The notes: a model not told the origin generated them from the letters alone. A stretch of 35,307 nucleotides of DNA from Vreelandella halophila (GCF_019903425.1 NZ_JACHUZ010000013.1:2640410-2675716), one strand, 5' to 3'. Shown: positions 6,904 to 16,081, numbered from the stretch's first letter. Translations and numbers: made by a program.

Positions 6904-9090
6904 TTATTGGCCTATGGACGACACAATCGTGACCTGCTTGTTCTCCGGGATCTCCTGGTAGGAAAGAACGTGCAGCCGTTCCACCCCGTACCGGACAAAC
7001 CTTGCCAGTACCGGCCGCAGGGGAGCCGATACCAGCAGGATGGCGGGCTTGCCGACCGCCTCCTGTTTCTGGGCCGCATCCGAGAGTGAGCGCTGGAGTT
7101 TCTCCACCATATTGGGCTCCAGGATCATGCCGATATCGTCGGCAGTGCCGGATTGCTGACCCTGCTGTACAGACTTAAGCAACATCTGTTCCAGCTGCGG
7201 ATCCAGCGTAATCACCGGCACCTCATTCTCGTTACCAACCAGCTTCTGGATGATCATGCGCTTGAGCGATTTGCGTGCCGCAGTGGTCAGCACGCCCGGA
7301 TCCTGACTGCGTGGCTGAACGTTGACGATGGCTTCGGCGATACTGCGCATATCCCGGATCGGCACTTCCTCAAGCAACAGGTTCTGCAGCACCTTCAGCA
7401 GCAGGCTGATCGACACCGTGTTGGGCACCAGCTCCTCGGCCAGCTTGGGTGAGGCCTTCTCGAGCTGATCCAGCCACTTCTGAACTTCCTCATGACCAAG
7501 AAGCTCGTGGGCATGCTCCTGCAGCACCTGGTTCAGATGGGTCGCGACCACGGTGGAGGCATCCACCACGGTGTAGCCAAGGGTCTGCGCCTGGTCACGC
7601 TGGGTCGGCTCAATCCAGGTGGCGTCCAGGCCGAACGCCGGATCCTTGCCGGCGATCCCCTCGACCTTGCCGAACACCTGACCGGGATCAATGGCCAGCT
7701 CCCGGTCCGGATGGATCTCCGCCTCCGCCAGGGTCACGCCCATCAGGGTGATGCGATAGACGTTGGGCATCAGGTCCAGGTTGTCGCGAATGTGCACCGA
7801 GGGCATAAGAAAGCCCAGGTCCTGGGAAAGCTTCTTGCGCACGCCCTTGATCCGGGCCAGAAGCTGGCCGCCCTGGTTCTTGTCCACCAGCGGAATCAGC
7901 CGGTAGCCCACCTCAAGGCCGACAATGTCCACACTGACCACATCCTCCCAGGCCAGCTCCTTGGTTTCTCCGGTGCCACCACCGGGCAGTGCCTGCTGCT
8001 GGTCCTCGGTAATCGTCCGCTGCTGGGCGCCGCCGCCCTCGCCGCCTGCGGCCTGACGGGCCACCGGCGCGCTGCCGGCACCTTCCTCAACAACCTGCTG
8101 GCCGCGCTTCCAGATGAACCAGGCAACAGCCACCGCCATGCCCCCCAGGCCCATGAACGCCACCGTGGGCATGCCCGGGATCAGACTGAGCCCAATCAGG
8201 ATGCCGCCGGCAATGCCGATGGCGTTCGGGGAGGAGAACATCTGCTCGACGACCTGGGAGCTCATCTCCTGGGACTTGCCCACCCGCGTCACGATGATGG
8301 CGGCAGCGGCGGAGAGCAGCAGCGAGGGGATCTGGGCGACCAGGCCGTCACCGATGGTCAGCAGCGCGTAGTTCTCAACCGCCTGACCGAAAGCCAGCCC
8401 GTGCTGGAACATGCCGATGCTGACGCCACCGACAATGTTGATGAAAAGGATCAGAAGGCCAGCAATGGCGTCGCCACGCACAAACTTGGAAGCGCCATCC
8501 ATGGAACCGTAGAAATCCGCCTCACCGGCCACCTCGGCCCGGCGGTCCCGGGCTTCGTCCTGGCTGATCAGGCCGGCGTTGAGGTCGGCGTCGATGGCCA
8601 TCTGTTTGCCGGGCATGGCATCCAGTGTGAACCGGGCACTGACCTCGGAGACCCGACCCGCGCCCTTGGTCACCACGATGAAGTTGATGATCATCAGGAT
8701 GGCGAACACCACCAGGCCCACGGCGTAATTGCCGCCGATCAGCACTTCACCGAAGGACTCGATCACCTTGCCCGCGGCTGCACCGCCCTCGTGCCCGTGC
8801 AGCAGCACGATCCGGGTGGAGGCCACGTTCAGCGCCAGCCGCAGCAGTGTGGCCACCAGCAGCACCGTTGGGAAAGCCGCGAAATCCATGGGCCGCATGG
8901 CGTAGATCGCCACCAGGATGATCACCAGCGACAGGGCGATATTGAAAGTGAAGGCCACGTCCAGCAGGAAGACCGGAATGGGCAGGGTCATCATGCCCAG
9001 AAGCACCATGAGCATGAACGGGATCGCGACATTCCCGTCCAGAATGCCCTTCAGGCCCCTGAGCTGGTCGATTGCCACCGCCCGATCCAT
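6904..9090 (-). CDS. flhA: FlhA, flagellar export gate component
   Basis: FlhA forms the nonameric ring of the flagellar type III export gate and binds substrate-chaperone complexes. The 728 residues have about eight N-terminal membrane segments (roughly 20-315) with the FHIPEP-family cytoplasmic loop GRVSEVSARFTLDAMPGKQM at 145-164. A linker with Gly/Gln-rich sequence near 335-375 leads to the large soluble C-terminal domain, which includes LLKVLQNLLLEEVPIRDMRS. The start ATG has GGAGG upstream and is the first gene after the sigma-54 site at 9171-9186. It heads a group with flhF, flhG and fliA. Confidence 0.97.
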   Translation of the reverse strand: MDRAVAIDQLRGLKGILDGNVAIPFMLMVLLGMMTLPIPVFLLDVAFTFNIALSLVIILVAIYAMRPMDFAAFPTVLLVATLLRLALNVASTRIVLLHGHEGGAAAGKVIESFGEVLIGGNYAVGLVVFAILMIINFIVVTKGAGRVSEVSARFTLDAMPGKQMAIDADLNAGLISQDEARDRRAEVAGEADFYGSMDGASKFVRGDAIAGLLILFINIVGGVSIGMFQHGLAFGQAVENYALLTIGDGLVAQIPSLLLSAAAAIIVTRVGKSQEMSSQVVEQMFSSPNAIGIAGGILIGLSLIPGMPTVAFMGLGGMAVAVAWFIWKRGQQVVEEGAGSAPVARQAAGGEGGGAQQRTITEDQQQALPGGGTGETKELAWEDVVSVDIVGLEVGYRLIPLVDKNQGGQLLARIKGVRKKLSQDLGFLMPSVHIRDNLDLMPNVYRITLMGVTLAEAEIHPDRELAIDPGQVFGKVEGIAGKDPAFGLDATWIEPTQRDQAQTLGYTVVDASTVVATHLNQVLQEHAHELLGHEEVQKWLDQLEKASPKLAEELVPNTVSISLLLKVLQNLLLEEVPIRDMRSIAEAIVNVQPRSQDPGVLTTAARKSLKRMIIQKLVGNENEVPVITLDPQLEQMLLKSVQQGQQSGTADDIGMILEPNMVEKLQRSLSDAAQKQEAVGKPAILLVSAPLRPVLARFVRYGVERLHVLSYQEIPENKQVTIVSSIGQ

Positions 9091-9170
9091 GACCGTCCGG
9101 TACCTCCAAGCGCTGATGACTGATCAGGGCGCCGTTTTTCTGACGCCACATCGGGTTACAGAATGGTTAT

Positions 9171-9186
9171 TGCAAGCGCCATACCA
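9171..9186 (-). promoter_or_regulatory. Sigma-54 (-24/-12) promoter for flhA
   Basis: The minus strand reads TGGTATGGCGCTTGCA, fitting TGGYRYR-N4-TTGCW at every fixed position with GG and GC ten bases apart. The predicted start of transcription is near 9160, giving a leader of about 70 bases before the flhA ATG. The site lies in the 102-base gap after flhB, whose stop codon is seven bases away. It would drive flhA-flhF-flhG-fliA. Confidence 0.75.
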
Positions 9187-9192
9187 GATCGG

Positions 9193-10332
9193 TCATTCAT
9201 CGCGTTTGAGGTCGTCGGGAATCGGCAGTTTCGGCATGACCGGTTTCTTACCCCCATTGCGCCGGTACTGCCGGAGCTGGAACAGATAGGCCAGAACCTG
9301 GGCCACGGCCATATAGAGGCCTTCGGGAATGTTCTCGCCGATCTCCGTATTGTGGTAGACGGCCCGTGCCAGCGGCGGGGTGCGCAGTACATCCACCCGG
9401 TGTTCCCGGGCGATCTCCATGATCTTGGTGGCGATCTCGTCTGCCCCCTTGGCCACGACCATCGGCGCCGCCATACTCTTGCCGTCATACTTCAGGGCCA
9501 CAGCGTAGTGTTCGGGGTTGGTGATCACCACGTCCGCGCTCGGCACATCCTCCATCATGCGCCGCTGGGCCATCTCCTGCTGCAGCTGGCGGACCTTCTG
9601 CTTGACCTCGGGCTTGCCCTCGGTCTCCTTGAACTCGTCCTTCACCTCCTGCTTGGACATGCGCATCTTCTTCTGGTGATCGTGGATCTGGAAGGGCACG
9701 TCGATTACCGCGATGATGATGGTCGAGCAGGACAGCAGGAAGAAGCTCCAGGCCAGCGTCCAGAGCGTGTGCTCGGTGGCCTGGTTCGGGGATTCGCTGG
9801 AGATGGCGAGCAGGTCCTCAGTACGTATATCCAGAATCGCCACGGCAATGAGCAGGACCAGCGAAACCTTGGCCACACTTTTGCCCAGTTCCACCAGGGA
9901 GCGGATACCGAACATCCGCCCCAGCCCCTTGATGGGGCTCATCCGGCTGAGTTGCGGTGCTATCGCCTTGCCGGAGAGGAGGAAACCACTGAGCATGATC
10001 GGCCCCAGGAACGCGGCCACGGCGAGGGCGATGAGCAGCGGCGTAAGCGCGACTGCGGCAGTGGTGGCGGACTGGCCCAGGTGCTGAAGCATCTGGGAGG
10101 TGTCAAAAATCTGACCCCGCTCCAGCGCGAAGTTGAACTCGAACATCTGCTTGAGTTCCCCGCCCAATGCTCCCCCGAACAGCAGCAATCCAGTAGCCCC
10201 TGCCATCAGGACCAGTGCGGTGCCCAGATCCTTTGACTGGGGAACCTGGCCCTCCTCCCGGGCCTTCTCAAGCCGCCTCGGCGTCGGGTCTTCCGTTTTC
10301 TCCTGGCTGTCGTCGCCACCACCTTCCGCCAT
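9193..10332 (-). CDS. flhB: FlhB, export gate protein that switches substrate class
   Basis: FlhB is a membrane component of the flagellar export gate. Self-cleavage of its cytoplasmic domain permits the change from rod/hook to filament export, together with FliK. The 379 residues start with the family N-terminus (EKTEDPTPRRLEKAREEGQ), have four membrane segments (about 35-60, 88-115, 145-170, 190-215) and a basic cytoplasmic domain. The cleavage site is NPEH at residues 272-275, in TNPEHYAVALKYD, instead of the usual NPTH. The Asn, Pro and His needed for cleavage are kept. ATG with GGAGGG upstream, 15 bases after fliR. Confidence 0.97.
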   Translation of the reverse strand: MAEGGGDDSQEKTEDPTPRRLEKAREEGQVPQSKDLGTALVLMAGATGLLLFGGALGGELKQMFEFNFALERGQIFDTSQMLQHLGQSATTAAVALTPLLIALAVAAFLGPIMLSGFLLSGKAIAPQLSRMSPIKGLGRMFGIRSLVELGKSVAKVSLVLLIAVAILDIRTEDLLAISSESPNQATEHTLWTLAWSFFLLSCSTIIIAVIDVPFQIHDHQKKMRMSKQEVKDEFKETEGKPEVKQKVRQLQQEMAQRRMMEDVPSADVVITNPEHYAVALKYDGKSMAAPMVVAKGADEIATKIMEIAREHRVDVLRTPPLARAVYHNTEIGENIPEGLYMAVAQVLAYLFQLRQYRRNGGKKPVMPKLPIPDDLKRDE

Positions 10333-10347
10333 GGAATACCCTCCGGA

Positions 10348-11127
10348 TCAGGTCTGCTGCATCTGGCGCAGGAAGATGAATGTCTCGCGGCTGAGCTCCT
10401 CGAAATGCGGGGCCAGGTCCCGCACCAGAACCCAGTTGGCAAAGAGCCCGAACAGCAGCGCAATCGGAAAACCGATGGCGAAGATGTTCATCTGGGGTGC
10501 CGCGCGCGTCATCACGCCGAACGAGATGTAGACGATCAGCACCGCCGCCATGGCCGGCAACGCCAGCAGCATGGCGCTGGCGAACAGCCAGGTCATGCGG
10601 TGGGCCAGCTCCCGGAAGGACTCGATCGCCAGCCCGTCCGTCGCAATGGGAATGGTATTGAAGCTTTCAATCAGCACATCGAACAGCACCAGGTGGCCGT
10701 TCATCGCCAAGAAAAGCAGCGTGATGCCATTGAGATAGAACTGGGAAAGCACGGGCACGTTCACACCATTGGCGGGGTCGACCATGGAGGCAAACCCGAG
10801 CCCCATCTGCATGGCGATCATCTGCCCGGCAACCACGAACAGTTGGAACAGCATGTAGACAGCAAATCCCATGGCGCTTCCGATCAGCACCTGTTGGATG
10901 GAAATCACCGCCATGTCCGGGGAGATGGAGTCCAGTACCGGCACATCACCCAACATGGGCATCACCAGTACCGTCAGCGTCAGTGCCAGGCCCGCGCGGA
11001 TCCGCATGGTCACCAGCTGGGTCCCGAAGATGGGGATCACCATCAGGAAGCTGGCGATGCGGAACAGCGGCCAGAGGAACTGCCCCAGCCACTGTCCGAT
11101 TGCGTCCGGTCCCAGTTCAATCGGCAT
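10348..11127 (-). CDS. fliR: FliR, flagellar export gate membrane protein
   Basis: FliR is a polytopic inner-membrane protein that, with FliP and FliQ, forms the export channel core. The 259 residues are highly hydrophobic, with about six predicted membrane segments. They include the conserved early stretch LFRIASFLMVIPIFGT and RAGLALTLTVLV, and FASMVDPANGVNVPVLSQF, typical of the family. The ATG lies three bases after the fliQ stop codon, so the two are translationally linked. Confidence 0.96.
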   Translation of the reverse strand: MPIELGPDAIGQWLGQFLWPLFRIASFLMVIPIFGTQLVTMRIRAGLALTLTVLVMPMLGDVPVLDSISPDMAVISIQQVLIGSAMGFAVYMLFQLFVVAGQMIAMQMGLGFASMVDPANGVNVPVLSQFYLNGITLLFLAMNGHLVLFDVLIESFNTIPIATDGLAIESFRELAHRMTWLFASAMLLALPAMAAVLIVYISFGVMTRAAPQMNIFAIGFPIALLFGLFANWVLVRDLAPHFEELSRETFIFLRQMQQT

Positions 11128-11130
11128 GGC

Positions 11131-11400
11131 CTAACCGATCATGTTTGGAATGTTGTTGATCAGCTCATTGGTGTGGTCCAGCAGCAGGGTCAGCAACCAG
11201 GGCCCCCACACGATCAGCACCAGCAGGGTCACAATGAGTCGCGGCAGAAAGCTCAGTGTCTGCTCGTTGATCTGGGTCGCGGCCTGGAAGGTGGATACCA
11301 CCAGGCCCACCATCAGCCCCGGCCCGATGATCGCCAGTGCCATCAGCACGATCAGCCAGAGGGCGTCCCGCATCAGTTCTATAACCAGTTCCGGTGTCAT
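11131..11400 (-). CDS. fliQ: FliQ, flagellar export gate membrane protein
   Basis: FliQ is a small two-helix membrane protein surrounding the FliP-FliR export channel. The 89 residues, the normal family length, start MTPELVIELMRDALW and contain two hydrophobic helices (about 15-40 and 50-75), with the conserved stretch VGLVVSTFQAATQINEQTL between them. A longer reading to 11436 lacks support; the ATG at 11398-11400 has GAGGGAA eleven bases upstream. Confidence 0.96.
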   Translation of the reverse strand: MTPELVIELMRDALWLIVLMALAIIGPGLMVGLVVSTFQAATQINEQTLSFLPRLIVTLLVLIVWGPWLLTLLLDHTNELINNIPNMIG

Positions 11401-11413
11401 CGGCGTCTTCCCT

Positions 11414-12166
11414 CTATATCCCGTAGCTGGCCGCAAGAGTGCCCATTACCATGGCCCACCCATCCACCAGCACGAACAGCATGATCTTGAACGGCAACGA
11501 GATGATGATGGGTGAGAGCATCATCATGCCCATGGCCATAAGCACGCTCGCCACCACCATGTCGATGATCAGGAAGGGAATGAACAGCATGAACCCGATC
11601 TGGAACGCGGTCTTGAGCTCACTGGTTACGAAGGCCGGCATCAGAATCCAGAAGGAAACGTCCTCGGGCCCCTCGTAGCTGTTCTCTTCGCCAGCGATCC
11701 GGACGAACATGTTCAGGTCCGTCTTCCGGGTCTGGCCAATCATGAACTCCCTGAACGGCTGACTGGCGTTCTCTACCGCCTCCATGGCCGCCATTTCCTC
11801 ATTGAGGTAGGGCTGCAGCGCCTCTTCATTGGCGCGCTCGAACACCGGCGACATGATGAAGATGGAAAGGAAGAGCGCGAGTCCGATCAGGATCTGGTTG
11901 GACGGCGTCTGCTGGAGGCCGATGGCCTGACGCAGGATGGCGAAGGTCACGATGATGCGGGTGAAGGATGTCATCATCATCAGCGCCGCTGGCAGAAAGC
12001 TCAGCGCCGTCATCAGCGCCACGATCTGCAGGGTCACGGAATACTGCTGTTCACCATCCTCGGTGGTGGTAAGCGACAGCGCCGGAATGCCGTCAGGCGC
12101 CGCCTGAGCCAGCAGGGGGGCGAACAGCAGCAGTGCCCCCGTAATCCAAGCGCGCCTCGATGTCAT
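11414..12166 (-). CDS. fliP: FliP, flagellar export gate membrane protein
   Basis: FliP forms the pentameric ring of the export channel in the inner membrane. The 250 residues start with a cleavable-looking signal (basic MTSRR, then a hydrophobic stretch ending in LAQAA) and hold four membrane segments. Family stretches are present: [35 protein letters not shown], and near the C-terminus [18 protein letters not shown]. The ATG lies 12 bases beyond the fliO stop with GGGGGA before it. Confidence 0.97.
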   Translation of the reverse strand: MTSRRAWITGALLLFAPLLAQAAPDGIPALSLTTTEDGEQQYSVTLQIVALMTALSFLPAALMMMTSFTRIIVTFAILRQAIGLQQTPSNQILIGLALFLSIFIMSPVFERANEEALQPYLNEEMAAMEAVENASQPFREFMIGQTRKTDLNMFVRIAGEENSYEGPEDVSFWILMPAFVTSELKTAFQIGFMLFIPFLIIDMVVASVLMAMGMMMLSPIIISLPFKIMLFVLVDGWAMVMGTLAASYGI

Positions 12167-12177
12167 GGATGATCCCC

Positions 12178-12648
12178 CTACACGTCATTGGAGTCTCCCG
12201 TTGTGCCGCGCCCCATCACCTGTTGGAGCTTGCGGGCGAAGTCACCACTGCCCGCGGGTTGCGAGGCGGTGACAACGGGTTCATCAAAGACATGCAGGGT
12301 TCGTACCGATTGTGGCGTTATGCCGATAAGTATCTGTTTACCGCCAACTTCCACCAGCGCCACACGCTCTTTCTGGCCCACGGAAAGAACCGCTACCACC
12401 TTGAGCGCCTGAGTATTGACGCCGCCCAGGCCCTGGACGCGACGGGCGATCCAGCCACTGAAGATAATCACCGCAAGCACCACGATCAGCCCCGCGCCCA
12501 GTGTGAGCGCGGTGGTCATGGTATCCGGCGCCCCGGCGCCCATGCCGTCACTGCTGGTTTCCTCCTGGGCTTCCTGGGCCATGACCAAAAGGGGCAGAAG
12601 CCCGGTCAGGCCCAGCGCCAGGCGGCTGAACAGTGCGGGCCGGCTCAT
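12178..12648 (-). CDS. fliO: FliO, assembly factor for the export gate
   Basis: FliO helps FliP assemble into the export channel and is poorly conserved. The 156 residues have an N-terminal signal-like segment (about 9-24), a short Glu/Ser/Gly-rich region, a membrane segment (about 47-68: [20 protein letters not shown]) and a small cytoplasmic domain with [20 protein letters not shown], typical of the family. Its ATG overlaps the fliN stop as ATGA (12645-12648), implying coupled translation. The call relies on position as well as sequence. Confidence 0.93.
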   Translation of the reverse strand: MSRPALFSRLALGLTGLLPLLVMAQEAQEETSSDGMGAGAPDTMTTALTLGAGLIVVLAVIIFSGWIARRVQGLGGVNTQALKVVAVLSVGQKERVALVEVGGKQILIGITPQSVRTLHVFDEPVVTASQPAGSGDFARKLQQVMGRGTTGDSNDV

Positions 12649-13166
12649 TTGGAGAGCTTGCGGATGCGTTCGGAGGGGCTGATCACATCCGTGAGGCGGA
12701 TGCCGAACTTCTCGTTCACCATCACCACCTCGCCGTGCGCGATCAGCATGCCGTTGACCAGCACGTCCAGCGGTTCCCCGGCCAGCCGGTCCAGCTCAAT
12801 CACCGAGCCCTGGTTGAGCTGGAGCAGGTTGCGGATCGGAATGCTGGTGTTACCCACCTCCATGGAAATAGTCACCGGAATATCGAGGATCACATCCAGA
12901 TCCGGGTGCTGTTCCCCTCCCGGCTCGGGCTCATGGGTAAAGTCCTGCATGGGCGCCTGACGGACCTCCTCTCCACCACCATTGCCGTTGCCGTCATCAC
13001 TGCCGCCGGCTTCGGCCATGGCCGAAGCCCACTCATCACCCCGGGCATCCTCACCGCCCTCGCTTCCGTCTTCACCGGCCTCACCCATGGCCTGTTCCCA
13101 TTCGGCGGCGAGCTTCTCGTCCTCGGTCATTTCCTCGCCGTTGCCGTTGTGTTCGTCTTCAGCCAT
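12645..13166 (-). CDS. fliN: FliN, flagellar motor switch C-ring protein
   Basis: FliN forms the lower part of the C ring, docks FliH for export and takes part in CheY-driven switching. The 173 residues have a long acidic N-terminal region (1-85) and a C-terminal SpoA domain (about 88-165: DIPVTISMEVGNTSIPIRNL, LNQGSVIELDRLAGEPLDVL, VNEKFGIRLTDVISP). Short motifs around Trp23 (EWEQAMGEAG) and Trp46 (EWASAMAEAG) look like a duplicated form of the FliN N-terminal W-x-x-A-M motif. The gene overlaps fliM by 8 bases and fliO by 4. Confidence 0.96.
   Translation of the reverse strand: MAEDEHNGNGEEMTEDEKLAAEWEQAMGEAGEDGSEGGEDARGDEWASAMAEAGGSDDGNGNGGGEEVRQAPMQDFTHEPEPGGEQHPDLDVILDIPVTISMEVGNTSIPIRNLLQLNQGSVIELDRLAGEPLDVLVNGMLIAHGEVVMVNEKFGIRLTDVISPSERIRKLSK
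12993..13118 (-). repeat. Duplicated tryptophan motif in the FliN N-terminus
   Basis: FliN residues 17-34 and 41-58 both carry E-W-x-x-A-M-x-E-A-G followed by acidic residues. One such motif is usual ahead of the SpoA domain in many FliN proteins (family knowledge from memory). Two copies 23 residues apart suggest a small internal duplication. Confidence 0.7.
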
Positions 13167-14157
13167 TGTCGTGAACCTTCAGCTTGTTGGTGGTCTCGGG
13201 CCGCTTGACCTGTTCCGTCACCCGCAGCGCCATGTTTCCGTCACGGGTTCCCATCTGCCCCTTGTATATGGGGATGCCATTGGCGGTCATGGTCGCATCC
13301 TCGGGCATGTCGATGGGGATGATGTCCCCCGCCTCGAACTGCGCGACCTCACGCAGCGAAATCTGGCGCTCGGCCACGGTCACATTCACCGGGACCTCAA
13401 CTTCCTTGATGTCCTCCTGCAGTGCATTGACCCAGCGTTCATCAACCTCGTCCACATCACTCTGGACGCCCGCGTCCAGAAGTTCGCGGATGGGCTCAAC
13501 CATCGAATACGGGATGGCGATGTCCATCTCACCACCCCCACCGTCCAGCTCGATCTGGAAGGTGCTGACAATCACGACTTCACTGGGGCTGACGATGTTC
13601 GCCATGGAGGGGTTCACCTCCGACGACAGATACTCGAAGTCCACCTTGAACACTGCGCTCCAGGCTTCCTTCATGTCCTGGAAAACCTGCTCCAGCACCA
13701 TCTGCACAATGCGCGTTTCGGTGGGCGTGAACTCCCGCCCCTCGATCTTGGCATGGCGCCCTTCCCCGCCGAAGAAATTATCGACCAGCTTGAACACCAG
13801 CTTGGCGTCCATGATGTAGAGCGCCGTACCCCGCAGCGGCCGCATCTTCACCAGGTTGAGGCTGGTGGGCACGAACAGGGTATGGATGTATTCACCGAAT
13901 TTCATGATCTGGATGCCGGCAGCCGCTACGTCCGCATTGCGCCGAAGAAGATTGAACAGACTGATCCGGGTGTAGCGTGCAAAGCGCTCGTTGATCATCT
14001 CCAGCGTCGGCATGCGCCCGCGGACGATGCGGTCCTGGGTCGCCAGATCAAAGGTCTTGGCTTCGCCGGTATCCTCTTCGTCATCGGTGTCCACGTCGCC
14101 ATCGTCAACACCGTGGAGCAGCGCGTCGATTTCATCCTGCGACAGCAGATCCTGCAT
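13159..14157 (-). CDS. fliM: FliM, flagellar motor switch protein and CheY target
   Basis: FliM is the middle C-ring protein; its N-terminus captures phosphorylated CheY. The 332 residues start with that binding peptide, LLSQDEIDALLHG (4-16), then an acidic linker (17-32), the CheC-like middle domain (about 48-230) and the C-terminal SpoA domain (about 250-320: VEVPVNVTVAERQISLREV, DIIPIDMPEDATM). It overlaps fliN by 8 bases and follows fliL by 33 bases. Confidence 0.97.
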   Translation of the reverse strand: MQDLLSQDEIDALLHGVDDGDVDTDDEEDTGEAKTFDLATQDRIVRGRMPTLEMINERFARYTRISLFNLLRRNADVAAAGIQIMKFGEYIHTLFVPTSLNLVKMRPLRGTALYIMDAKLVFKLVDNFFGGEGRHAKIEGREFTPTETRIVQMVLEQVFQDMKEAWSAVFKVDFEYLSSEVNPSMANIVSPSEVVIVSTFQIELDGGGGEMDIAIPYSMVEPIRELLDAGVQSDVDEVDERWVNALQEDIKEVEVPVNVTVAERQISLREVAQFEAGDIIPIDMPEDATMTANGIPIYKGQMGTRDGNMALRVTEQVKRPETTNKLKVHDNG

Positions 14158-14190
14158 GATTATTCCCCAGCCCGGGTCCGTGTCCCCGGG

Positions 14191-14670
14191 TCACTGCATG
14201 ACAAAGTTGGTGAACAGTACCCGCTCAATCGAGGACGCGTTCTCAGCCTCAAGCACCGCGTTCACAGCATCGCGCATATCCTCAAGGAGTGACTGCTTGC
14301 CCTCGCGGGTCCGCAGCTGTTCAAACGACTGCTCCTGCAGCAGGCCCCTGAGCCGGCTGCGCACCGTGGCGCGGTGGCGTTCAAGCGCAGCCGACACATC
14401 ATCCCCGCGCATAACAAAGGCCAGATGCAGCTGCAGATAACGCTGCTGGCCTCCGCTCACGGATACCACCAGCGGGTCCTCCAGCTCGAAATAGCTGGCG
14501 GGCTTATGGACTTCTTTCTGCTCCTGCTGGCCGTCGCCGCTGCCACCTCCGAAGCTGGATTTACCCAGAAACCAGAAGGTGCCGGCTACCGACAGACCTA
14601 TCGCAAGAATCACAGCCAGTACTGCGATGATGATGGTTTTAAGCTTGCCGCCTTTACCGTTCCCGGCCAT
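14191..14670 (-). CDS. fliL: FliL, stator-associated basal-body membrane protein
   Basis: FliL is a single-span inner-membrane protein around the stator that supports torque under load. The 159 residues have a short basic cytoplasmic N-terminus, one membrane helix (about 10-35, TIIIAVLAVILAIGLSVAGT), a Gly/Ser/Glu-rich linker and a periplasmic domain with LEDPLVVSVSGGQQRYLQLH and ending VLFTNFVMQ, a family-typical C-terminus. It is the first gene after the sigma-54 site at 14709-14724 and heads fliLMNOPQR-flhB. Confidence 0.96.
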   Translation of the reverse strand: MAGNGKGGKLKTIIIAVLAVILAIGLSVAGTFWFLGKSSFGGGSGDGQQEQKEVHKPASYFELEDPLVVSVSGGQQRYLQLHLAFVMRGDDVSAALERHRATVRSRLRGLLQEQSFEQLRTREGKQSLLEDMRDAVNAVLEAENASSIERVLFTNFVMQ

Positions 14671-14708
14671 GCCGTATTCCCGTCGCTCAGTGACAGCTGC
14701 CCAGCGGC

Positions 14709-14724
14709 AGCAATTCGTGTGCCA
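14709..14724 (-). promoter_or_regulatory. Sigma-54 (-24/-12) promoter for fliL
   Basis: The minus strand reads TGGCACACGAATTGCT, an almost perfect match to TGGCACG-N4-TTGCT with GG and GC ten bases apart. The predicted transcription start is near 14698, about 28 bases ahead of the fliL ATG. It lies in the 95-base fliK-fliL gap and would drive fliL through flhB. Confidence 0.85.
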
Positions 14725-14765
14725 TCAATATAGTTGACCGGATCGGGTCAGGGCCAGCCCCGGCC

Positions 14766-16031
14766 TTACGCATAGGTATCAATGCCGTCGTCCAGGGTGA
14801 TGGTGGATTCCCCTGTGACAACAGCTTCGCCCGCACCGCTGGCCAAGCCGGAGCCGTCGCCCTCACCGGATCCCCCTTCAGCGCCTTCGTCACCATCACC
14901 ACCCGCGGCCTCGCCAGAAACATCGAAGTCAGCCAGATTGAGCCCTTCCTGTTCAAGCATTTCCCGCAGGCGGCTGCTGTTGAGTTCCAGCATCTCCCGT
15001 ACCTGGCTGTTCTGCGCATTGACGGTCACCTGGGCCTGATCGTTCTGGACCGAGACACGGACCTCGATCGGCCCCATATCCGGCGGATTCAGCTGAATGT
15101 CCGCGGACTGGATGCTGCGCCCGGCCAGCCAGGCGATCTTGCCAGCGACCTGCTCACTCCACTGTTTCTGCTGTTGTACCGGCGTTTCCACGGTTGTGGT
15201 GTACTGGCGCAGAGTGGCGTCACGGGAGGCCTCGGAACGGGGGAAGGTCTGCTGTGTCAGCCCCGCTGCCTCACTGCTGCGGCTTCCTGATTCCTGGCCG
15301 CCACTGTTCTCAACCGCTACCAGACGCAGGCCCTCAAAACGCAGATCGGTGCTGCCTGAATCACTGCTCTGTGCGTTCTGGCCATTCAATGCCATACCGG
15401 AAAGCAGGTTCTGCAGAAAATTGCTGGTACTGTTGCGGGCACTGCCGCCATCACCGTTACCGGTCGCACCGGTTCCCTGCCCCAGGAGCTCGCCCAGCGG
15501 CAACGCATTGCCTCCCCCATTACCCGGGGATGATCCACTGTTACCCTGCAGCGCCTTCTGAAGATCACCCTGGATACCGCCCTGCAGGCCATTGACCCCA
15601 GCAAGTGCTGCAAGGACACCCTGCTGCTCGCCGCTGCTCAGGTTCTCAAGCTGCTGCAGCCAGTCCGCCTCGCCCCCGGACTCAGCACTGATGTCCAGCC
15701 CGCCCGAGAAAAGCGCCTGCAATGCCTCCAACCCGCTGCCCTCCTGCTCCTCCAGGAGGGACGACAGTTTATCCAGAGGAATACCTTCACCCTCGCGCCC
15801 CTCGAGCGCCAAACGCAGGTCGCCACCGTCGCCCTTCACAATACGGCCCACGACATTGCCTTCCGCATTGCGCAGTACGTCGCCGGGCTTCAGGCCCTCA
15901 CTGCCGCCGCTGCCCATGAGGTCACGATGAAGTTCGCCGAAAGCGGAACCATCGGCCCCTTTGCCATCGGCACCATTACCGGAACGACCGGAAACAGACG
16001 CGGTATCGGAGAGAATATCGGGCATTTGCAT
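14766..16031 (-). CDS. fliK: FliK, flagellar hook-length control protein
   Basis: FliK is exported during hook growth and signals FlhB to change substrate class once the hook is long enough. The 421 residues have a long Gly/Ser/Gln-rich N-terminal and central region, then the conserved hook-length domain (about 290-370) with IQLNPPDMGPIEVRVSV at 312-328 and QAQVTVNAQNSQVREML. The tail (373-421) is Gly/Glu/Asp-rich. Low conservation of the N-terminal part is normal for FliK. The start ATG has GGAGG upstream; a second in-frame ATG two codons later is equally possible. It has its own sigma-54 site. Confidence 0.94.
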   Translation of the reverse strand: MQMPDILSDTASVSGRSGNGADGKGADGSAFGELHRDLMGSGGSEGLKPGDVLRNAEGNVVGRIVKGDGGDLRLALEGREGEGIPLDKLSSLLEEQEGSGLEALQALFSGGLDISAESGGEADWLQQLENLSSGEQQGVLAALAGVNGLQGGIQGDLQKALQGNSGSSPGNGGGNALPLGELLGQGTGATGNGDGGSARNSTSNFLQNLLSGMALNGQNAQSSDSGSTDLRFEGLRLVAVENSGGQESGSRSSEAAGLTQQTFPRSEASRDATLRQYTTTVETPVQQQKQWSEQVAGKIAWLAGRSIQSADIQLNPPDMGPIEVRVSVQNDQAQVTVNAQNSQVREMLELNSSRLREMLEQEGLNLADFDVSGEAAGGDGDEGAEGGSGEGDGSGLASGAGEAVVTGESTITLDDGIDTYA

Positions 16032-16081
16032 GGCAGAACCTTGCCTCCTGAATGGATCAGTTCAAGACTTAACGCCATGCA

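Noticed and set aside
5534-6961. 475-codon open frame on the plus strand
   Set aside because: Antisense to flhF, with no family features.
7492-9123. 543-codon open frame on the plus strand
   Set aside because: Antisense to flhA; His/Gln/Asp-rich composition is a by-product of the coding strand.
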